Shown here: piece by piece, positions 59,301 to 64,000 of the stretch | Layout of the letters: every line of letters begins with the position of its first letter | How positions within the stretch are numbered: the stretch's first letter is position 1 | Assembly: GCA_002633005.1 (NCBI GenBank) | Contig: NMRA01000086.1 | Location: 408,817 to 472,816, forward strand | DNA: 64,000 nt | From: Phoronis australis | Taxonomy: Eukaryota > Phoronida > Phoronidae | Reading direction: 5' to 3' | Position numbers and translations under genes: made by a program | The notes under the pieces: model-generated | Told to the model about the DNA's origin: nothing | The model's database searches: none | The model's input: the letters and a program-made list of their open reading frames with translations, nothing else

Positions 59301-62300
59301 TTCGAAAACCATTTTGTTCGTCATCTAAAATATTGTTCTGTTCACAGAAACCTAAAATTCTATTATTCAACCCAGCACGGAAGATTTTATAAATATTTAA
59401 AGGAAGCCAAATCCCACGGTAGTTCAAAGGTAATCTAGGGTCGTCTGTATAATGCTTAGGTATCGGTATTATAATTGCCAGAAGACATTAGTGCACTTTT
59501 AAAAGAATCATTGAACAACTGGGTTAGAAAAACAACAAAAGTTTCGAATCTTTTAAAACAGCTCATAAGGTATACAGTCATAGCCGACGGCTTTGTTATT
59601 CTTTGTTTTCATAACAACAGTTCTAACCTCATCAACAGAGATTTCACAATTTAAGCCATGATCACGTATATTAGAACAATCATTTTCTAGCTGCTTGCGT
59701 AAATTCAAGGTTTTCAAATAAAATTCATCATCAAATGGTGTGTTTTCAGAAGTGCATTTAAATAGTTGTTCATAACCATTGTTCCATTTATTTAGAACAA
59801 AATTTCTATCAGATTTTATTTCATTGTTTGAATCCAAGACTTCCAGTGAAGCTTCGCTAAACTGTTTTGGTCTCAGTGTTTTAATATATGCCCAAAAATC
59901 CTTAGGATTTTCAGTATTCAGATTTTCAATTTAAATCTGAACCTTTAACTGGTATGAGCGTTTCGCGCATTCTAGTTTCTTGTCAAATTTATACCGAGCA
60001 GACAGAAATAGTTGTTTACAATGTGACCAGTTCCCGCGTCCTCTTTGACTTCTTGAAAGTTGTTTCTCAATGTCTTTTAATATTTTCCACTAATCAGTAA
60101 GTTCCAAATTCCAGTAAGGCTGATTCCTTTTAAATACTTTCTTAGTTTACGACTCGGATAATAATCCTTGTAGTCCAGCAAAGAATCCATTTCCTTTATT
60201 AATAGGTCAAGAAATGACTGATACACTATAACAAGTTTGTTCTGATGTTCATAGGATAATAATAAAGAAACAATTAAACATAAAATTTCTTCATTAAATG
60301 TCACATTATTACTAAGTTCTACAGGGTTATTGGTGTCATATTTACGTTTTTTCTAAAGAGTTACTGAATCTAAAGTTCTGTTGATACCAAATGAACATAC
60401 TCCAGGCAAGGAGATTTTACACTTTAAAACAAGAAGAGGTGATCTAGTGCTTTACATCTTGGCCCAATCAATGCGTGGATATCTAACATATCAATAATAT
60501 CAGAAGTCTTTGTAACAGAAAACGATATTCAAATTATTTTGGTCAGTTAAAATGTAATCTACAACAGCATTTCCTCTAGCCGAGACAGAGGTGAAGTTAT
60601 CAAATTCTGGAGTAATTCTGCCATTAACAATAGCCAATTTCGAGTACTCATTGCTAAAATATTCAACACAGAGCCTTTTGCACTCAATAATGGCACTGAG
60701 AGACCGAAAAAAGACTGCATGTTCGAAAGAAAATAAGGAACTGATTCTATCCCAGAAGGACAACTCGGGGAATCACGAATCTGAGAGAAGTCTCAAGCAA
60801 TTTACAAGTGAGCAAGTTTTCTGTGCAAATAATGGTGAAAAAATGGAGTCAAAACCATTCAAAAGAATTTGGGTATCACAGAGAGACCAAAATGTTAGAA
60901 GGAAAAGAAAAAAACGATGCCGTTACTCATTTTGCATGACCGCTATTCAGCCACTGGTGTGAAAAAAACTCATTTTCACTGATAAAAAAGACTTTACTCT
61001 AGAAGTCTCTAAAAATCGCCAATTACGTGTTTATGGGAAACAAAAACAAAGACATTCAGCCTTCTCGAATCTATCATGAGACTTCCAGTTTTTAGCAAAA
61101 AAGTTATGGTTTCCGCTGGAGTATCTTGGGAAGGAAAAACAAATATTCATTTTATTGACGCTGATAGAGCCAAACGTAACAGTCAACGCTACATGCAATT
61201 ATTGGATGAAAATCTTCTCCCGGATTGTAGGCGACTTTATCCTGGAAACAACTGCGTGTTTCAGCAAGATGGAGCTCCTTCACACTCGAGCAAGATAACC
61301 CAGGCTCATCTGGAGGAGGCCACACCAAAATTCGCTAAAAAGGACGAGAGGCCTCCGCTAAGTCCTGATTGCACTCCAATGGACTATGCCATATGGGACT
61401 CTCTGAAAGAGCCGGCCTACCGGGGAGTGAGAGGCAACTTGACTGAGCAGGAGATAAAACACAGGATAATTATGTCGTGGGAGGAAATCTCGATGGAAGA
61501 AATAGGGAAAGTCATTTTGGTTGGAAGAAACGGCTCTGTTCAGTCGTGGAGGAAGATGGAGGCCACTGTAATAAACGAGCTTCCCTATATATTTGTTGAT
61601 GATATCCTAAGGCTCACATCTAAGAAATTTGAAAAAAGTCGGTATATTCGTTGTTTAGAAATTACTTATAAAACAGTGGCTCATTTTTGGGGACACCTGA
61701 TATAGTGTATTGGGGACGATCAGAAGCTAAGGACGCTTGTGCTTCACAATGGATCAAATGCGAAAAGCCTCTGGAGAAATCTCACATTAAGCATCCCCAA
61801 AAGAGCTGGTTCATATGGCCAAAACAGACTTTCTCTCTGCACGGTCATCTTTAAAATATCTGCGATGAGGTTCTAGGAAATTTAGCAAACTTTTTTGAAA
61901 ATAGTCGGCTTAATCGCAAAATACCCAGTGGTAGTGCTGCAAGAGCATTGCTGCAAACGCACATATTGAGCTTAGGCAAAGTTTACAACTTCGTACTTTT
62001 AAAATGAGTTTGTGTAATATATCTTGTGGGGAGTCGTGTCCGAAGAAACATTCTTGAAAAAGTGCTACGGTGCTGCATCATCTTCAGCAATCCGGATGTG
62101 TCCCATAACGCTCAAATGAGTGAGGTCTTCCGGTACGTAAACATTAAAGGCTAAAGCCACCCGATTCATTTCGTTTTTATCGCTTTAATCTGTCAGTATC
62201 CGCATTAGCTGGTGTTCGGTCGATCTCGCTGAGACGAGAGATGTCGCATTTACAGGTGAGGATGGTGAGTACACTACGCGATGATGTTAGTCTATTGTGT

Positions 62301-62431
62301 TTCAGAAATCAGTTCAAAATTTGCGAATTTTCAATATTTTCTTCATGCCATTATTTACCTGATTCGCAGTTCACCACTGTAGCCACAGATAGTAGAGCAA
62401 CTACGACTAGCATTGTTTGAGCGCAAGCCAT
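47353..62431 (-). CDS. Small secreted single-VWC-domain protein, 3 exons, 92 aa
   Basis: Exons: 62431-62359, 56916-56805, 47446-47353. Phases 1 and 2 close exactly, for 279 nt. Exon 1 encodes a signal peptide, MACAQTMLVVVALLSVATVV followed by NCES, with cleavage likely near NC/ES. Exon 2 encodes CSYKDKVYNVDEVWEDGC, CKCLKTD and RYECRD. Exon 3 encodes CPKWNVGPGCKYIDVPGQCC, then PKMRCGQIGY and stop. The mature part has ten cysteines in the order of a von Willebrand factor C domain. The signature spacings CxxxCxC and CCxxxxC are each longer than the usual CxxCxC and CCxxC. Secreted single-VWC proteins act in growth-factor binding, matrix or immune signalling; which applies here is unknown. TATA-like AAAATAAAAG sits about 80 bp upstream of the ATG (near 62510). 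The introns are 5.4 and 9.4 kb and full of transposon relics. Confidence 0.8.
47447..49240 (-). other. VWC intron 2, 3' part
   Basis: No coding exon is seen. Bases 48968-49080 are a short copy of the dispersed repeat also found at 13945-14645 and 52830-53890. Confidence 0.45.
49260..49972. repeat. Second foldback, with a MITE in its right arm
   Basis: The left arm (about 49260-49550) and right arm (about 49637-49972) are inverted. They pair from CACTTTGACGGTTCGAGGTC at the centre, through AAAAAGCCCAAACACACTTC, to GCGTCCTCAGCTTCTGATCG at the outer end. The ~86-bp loop lies at 49551-49636. The right arm is interrupted by a GGCGGAT MITE (49736-49902); the left arm shows the uninterrupted sequence CACTCGGGACTAGAAATTCC. 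The outer GATCAGAAGCTGAGGACGC motif recurs at 61716-61735. Confidence 0.8.
49736..49902. mobile_element. GGCGGAT-family MITE inside the second foldback
   Basis: The left end reads CAGCCGGTGGATCCAGGATT (49741) and the right end reads CTCTAAATCCGCCATAG (to 49902). The flanks CCGA (49732-49735) and CCGAG (49903-49907) look like a short target duplication, and the intact left arm of the foldback supplies the empty site. The interior AACTGCCAAATGGAATCTG relates it to the element at 19979-20141 in reverse orientation. Confidence 0.65.
50428..50772 (+). pseudogene. Penelope-like element: C-terminal GIY-YIG-type fragment
   Basis: The frame ends with DWFSRGVKEALHERIESPSL, then NKRGGLRFDLSHVWDGVL and a short basic tail. 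This order (WF.RG.KEA, P.LN..GG.R..LS) is typical of the C-terminal GIY-YIG endonuclease end of Penelope-like retroelements. No reverse transcriptase lies upstream, so it is a 5'-truncated remnant. A second copy of its last part is at 51170-51375 in the duplicated block. It lies in VWC intron 2, opposite strand. Confidence 0.55.
50567..51771. repeat. 602-bp near-identical tandem blocks joined by a single N
   Basis: Block 1 (50567-51168) and block 2 (51170-51771) run from TAAAGGAAGCTCTCC to CATACCGGAGGA. I see only two substitutions (G/A in CTGACG context, T/C in GAATTTGATG/GAACTTGATG). The N at 51169 is the junction. Confidence 0.9.
50930..52740 (+). pseudogene. LINE relic: ORF1 coiled-coil protein and N-terminal endonuclease of ORF2
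   Basis: ORF1-like sequence (in block 1 and again in block 2) gives a coiled-coil (EEIRRLHAEKVKYLESKLDD), LENR, an in-frame stop, then YNLIFHGIPEENHESWQQSE. A second stop precedes AHRLGRITANKHRPIIAKMR. This matches the ORF1 layout of non-LTR elements. ORF2 starts near 52139 with SWNAQGFENK and YDIICICETWGKRSDQFELS, the N-terminal motifs of an AP-type endonuclease. It shifts frame near 52330 and continues as GICLKCERELFGVVRDVLMF. The copy is broken and ends near 52740 before any reverse transcriptase. Confidence 0.7.
52830..53890. repeat. Dispersed repeat, longest copy
   Basis: It shares ordered blocks with 13945-14645, including CCAACCCCACTTTTTGG-like and TGTATTTTGAAATGATTAAG. A frame at 53044-53361 (plus) has no recognised domain. 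Confidence 0.45.
54169..55121. mobile_element. ~950-bp GGCGGAT-family element with tRNA-like module
   Basis: The left terminus is CATAGGCGGATTTAGGGG and the right terminus is CCTAGATCCGCCAATG. Flanks AGGCA and GAGCA are only partly alike. The interior contains GGGCTCAGATCCAATTTCA (shared with 45.2 kb), the block 54490-54840 (inverted match to 45.73-46.08 kb) and the tRNA-like module at 54843-54905. It has no transposase. It is the longest non-autonomous member here. Confidence 0.6.
54843..54905 (+). repeat. tRNA-like module, plus-strand copy
   Basis: GGTGGTGCAGTGGTAAATCA (box A-like) is followed about 30 nt later by GCTAGTTCGAGTCTGTG (box B-like). No closed cloverleaf, so not annotated as a tRNA gene. 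Confidence 0.5.
55122..56804. other. VWC intron 2, 5' part
   Basis: No coding exon found. Two weakly similar passages (55200-55640 and 55930-56330) share GAGGTAGCCCTCAA/CAGGTAACCCTCAA, a GCACTTTTGGA block and a GTGAAATGA block. They may be a diverged direct repeat of about 700 bp period. Confidence 0.4.
58120..58452 (+). pseudogene. pogo/psq-type transposase N-terminal fragment
   Basis: The frame reads RHTIKYVRDGMSIKAAAAKF and KVPYQTLSDHMRG, a psq/CENP-B-like helix-turn-helix as in the N-terminus of pogo-type transposases. GALIVNHIEEVASLRYT follows, resembling the next conserved segment. The frame is then lost and no DDE domain follows. The fragment abuts the 3' end of the minus-strand LINE at about 58460. 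Confidence 0.55.
58460..60703 (-). pseudogene. LINE relic: endonuclease end, reverse transcriptase and C-terminal part
   Basis: Read on the minus strand: the endonuclease tail (SVSARGNAVVDYILTDQNNL, near 60600), a linker, KTKNNKAVGYDCIPYELF (RT start, near 59560), NILDDEQNGFRSQRSCIDHL (59300), GVSLGDVLSPTRFALYINDL (59020), the catalytic YADD at 58912-58901, and KALGKICSIFRDNKNLGFET (58620). Frameshifts and stops separate the blocks, so it is dead. Motif order fits a CR1/L2-like non-LTR element; the clade is not certain. It sits in VWC intron 1 in the same orientation as the gene. The endonuclease part at 52.14 kb could be from a related element. Confidence 0.75.
60704..61706 (+). pseudogene. 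Tc1/mariner-like transposase relic, DD37D type
   Basis: FTDKKDFTLE (near 60983) carries the first catalytic Asp. After a stop and a frame change, 61076-61705 is open. It contains SKKVMVSAGVSWEGKTNIHF, FQQDGAPSHSSKITQAHLEE (second Asp) and PPLSPDCTPMDYAIWDSL (third Asp). There are 37 residues between the second and third, hence DD37D. The 3' terminal repeat TTTTTGGGGACACCTG ends near 61700 and is followed by ATA. The 5' part, including the DNA-binding helices and left terminal repeat, is missing, cut at the LINE junction near 60703. The last codons run into the terminal repeat. Inactive. Confidence 0.75.
61710..62358. other. VWC intron 1, 5' end
   Basis: It starts with GTATTGGGGACGATCAGAAG, a fragment of the family forming the outer ends of the foldback at 49.26-49.97 kb. 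Nothing else is recognised before the donor AATCAG|GTAAAT of VWC exon 1. Confidence 0.5.
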
Positions 62432-62600
62432 TTCCTTGCGATAGACGTTCACCTGGCAGATAGTCCTAGACGTTCACAGACTGAATGCAGTTAAAGCATC
62501 AATTTCTTTTATTTTCTGGTACAGGGTGGAAAAACGTAAAAGTATAAGCAGGAAGATCGTTTGTCACCCTGTGTCACATAAGTACAACAGCTCACTTATC
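62432..62600 (-). promoter_or_regulatory. Putative VWC gene promoter
   Basis: On the minus strand GAAAATAAAAGAAAT (near 62504-62518) is TATA-like, and TTCAGTCTG about 25-30 bp downstream could serve as initiator. That would give a 5' leader of some 55 nt before the ATG at 62431. Position-based inference. Confidence 0.3.
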
Positions 62601-63430
62601 TTCAAATCTTCAAAAATGCAGCAAAATTGTGGTATTGATATGGGCTAGCCACGGCTAACGATAAAACTCGTGACGGGTATTAATGGGGTGAGGGTAATCA
62701 TACATCTTATGACGGATATTTATTTTTTGTACGCAGTGTCATATGATGACAATAATCGAAAACTCTGTCTCACCTGACAACTTGTTAGTTTATTGTCGAG
62801 TTCATTATCGTCATGTGAGGGCTATGCTAGGCATCCACTTAGAGGGAATCTGGCGACAAAAACACAACTCATTTGTGCGGGTGATCAGACAGGTACATTG
62901 TTATGTATATTATGGTCAATTATTTCACCAAAACACGCAAGGCACTTTGTCCCATTAAGTAATTCATTGCATATGCACTCAGTGTAAAGGAATCAGTTAG
63001 GTTTGATGGAGAAGTCATGTTAGAAGCAGCCAACCAAGTCCAAGTCACTTGTAGTGATCCTTCTTTGAAACCAAGAGGGCTACCAAGCTCAAATATATTC
63101 CATTGCCATGGTGACCGCTTATATTTTGCCAGTAAAAACTGAAGCCATCTCTCATTTTAACTTAATATCATGCTAAAACAGGGTAGAGTTTAGTAACGCT
63201 AGGACCTTGCTAAAATGGAGCCAACATCACGCGTTCTCATTTAAACAGTACACACCATGGATTTTTGCACATTTTGAATTACCGGTGGCCACAGACTAAA
63301 TGTATGACGTAAAATTTAGCTAGACCCATGTTTATTTTGTGTAATTAGCTCGAAATTTTGATTTTTCTTTCAATTTTGCCAATTTTCCCATTTGCCGCCT
63401 TGTGACGTCATGGGTTGAACACAAGAGATC
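62601..63430. other. Unassigned stretch with a GTAATAA-type element fragment
   Basis: Bases 63195-63262 (AACGCTAGGACCTTGCTAAA and GTTCTCATT) match 32150-32205 inside the element at 31252-32357. No gene is seen. Confidence 0.4.
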
Positions 63431-63439
63431 AGTGACTAG

Positions 63440-63690
63440 CATTGAACAATAGCGGAGAGCAGGGAATTTGAAAGCGACAACGATTATGAGCAAGAATTGA
63501 ACAAATACTATGAAGAAACGTACGGCAATGGTGGCCAGGATGAGGAAATGGGGTTGCACGAAAGCAAGAACAAGTTTAATGTGCTTCCGGCTGCGTACTT
63601 TTCTACTTTGAGCCTTACGAAATAGATCCTCCCGCGAGAGAAGCGGCCTCGGGCTCAGTGAGTCAACCCAGTCATCACAGACGATCCTGA
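63440..63690 (+). other. Acidic open segment, unassigned
   Basis: A frame without an ATG reads EFESDNDYEQELNKYYEETY, then GNGGQDEEMGLHESKNKF. A different frame shortly after reads YFEPYEIDPPAREAASGSVS. The composition is protein-like and acidic, and a one-base slip would join the two. It could be a decayed gene fragment or the start of a gene to the right. No domain can be named. Confidence 0.25.
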
Positions 63691-63691
63691 A

Positions 63692-63958
63692 TTAAGAGCT
63701 GATGTTTCTGAATGATAAATAATGTCCTTTATTGAACCTGGCTTTCATCGTAACGTCTCCTGTGACTGGAGTTGAAACAAGAGTCCTCAAAATGGGCAGA
63801 ACACAGAGGGGCCCGGACCGAATCGCTTGGTCCACGATGACGTCCCACACTCTCGTTCGGCGCACGAAGCGATGCCACTTCTGCTCAACTTTGGTGTCCT
63901 CCGGAACACCGAGACGTTCTCCGCCTGGCTGCTGTTGCTGCAGCCTCCGGAAACACAT
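63692..63958 (-). other. Unassigned open frame at the right edge
   Basis: An 88-codon frame starting MCFRRLQQQQPGGERLGVPE and rich in Arg/Gln. No domain, splice partner or poly(A) signal can be tied to it. The opposite strand is also partly open, so the coding strand is uncertain. Confidence 0.2.
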
Positions 63959-64000
63959 CTTTTGATCCCTCTACGTAACCTGGTTCCCGGGCCTCACAAG

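Overview
This is animal (eukaryotic) DNA, about 40% GC. It has spliced genes with GT..AG introns of roughly 0.4-9.4 kb, tRNA-derived SINE heads, LINE, Penelope-like and Tc1/mariner relics, and many short inverted-repeat DNA elements. The repeat styles (GGCGGAT-ended MITEs, elements ending in CGTATTYGCCGTAATAA, degenerate arrays with a short CGGA run) suggest a marine invertebrate such as a lophotrochozoan, hemichordate or cephalochordate. I cannot fix the phylum.

Three protein-coding genes can be rebuilt exon by exon, all on the minus strand. (1) The 3'-open part of a C2H2 zinc-finger gene has four phase-consistent exons between 1 and 8329 and leaves the window at base 1. (2) A complete O-GlcNAcase gene (OGA/MGEA5) has twelve exons between 23859 and 41405 and a predicted product of 864 aa. 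It carries the GH84 catalytic domain, a low-complexity linker, the helical stalk and a C-terminal pseudo-acetyltransferase domain. (3) A small secreted single-VWC-domain protein (92 aa) is spread over three exons between 47353 and 62431, with its poly(A) signal directly downstream. Every splice phase in these models closes, which is the main evidence for them.

Most of the rest is repeat. 4.2-9.4 kb holds a degenerate array interrupted by a ~2.1 kb insertion. 11.3-13.55 kb is a giant inverted repeat with ~1.1 kb arms and head-to-head reading frames. Short elements ending CAGTGGCGGAT..TAGG, two or three with clear 5-bp target duplications, lie at 11.1, 15.6, 20.0, 45.3, 49.7 and 54.2-55.1 kb; two carry a tRNA-like module. 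Two copies of a ~1.4 kb element sit in OGA introns at 31.3-32.4 and 38.2-39.5 kb. The VWC gene's introns hold a Penelope-like GIY-YIG fragment, a LINE ORF1/endonuclease relic, a second foldback (49.26-49.97 kb), a LINE reverse-transcriptase relic, a pogo/psq fragment and a DD37D mariner-like relic.

The genes show no shared pathway; their common orientation looks like ordinary neighbourhood. The three stretches containing N (32291, 39477-39483, 51169) are assembly gaps. The last one joins two almost identical 602-bp blocks and may be a false duplication. I found no CRISPR array, prokaryotic operon or clear new enzymatic system. The most unusual structures are the two large foldbacks and the tRNA-bearing GGCGGAT family.
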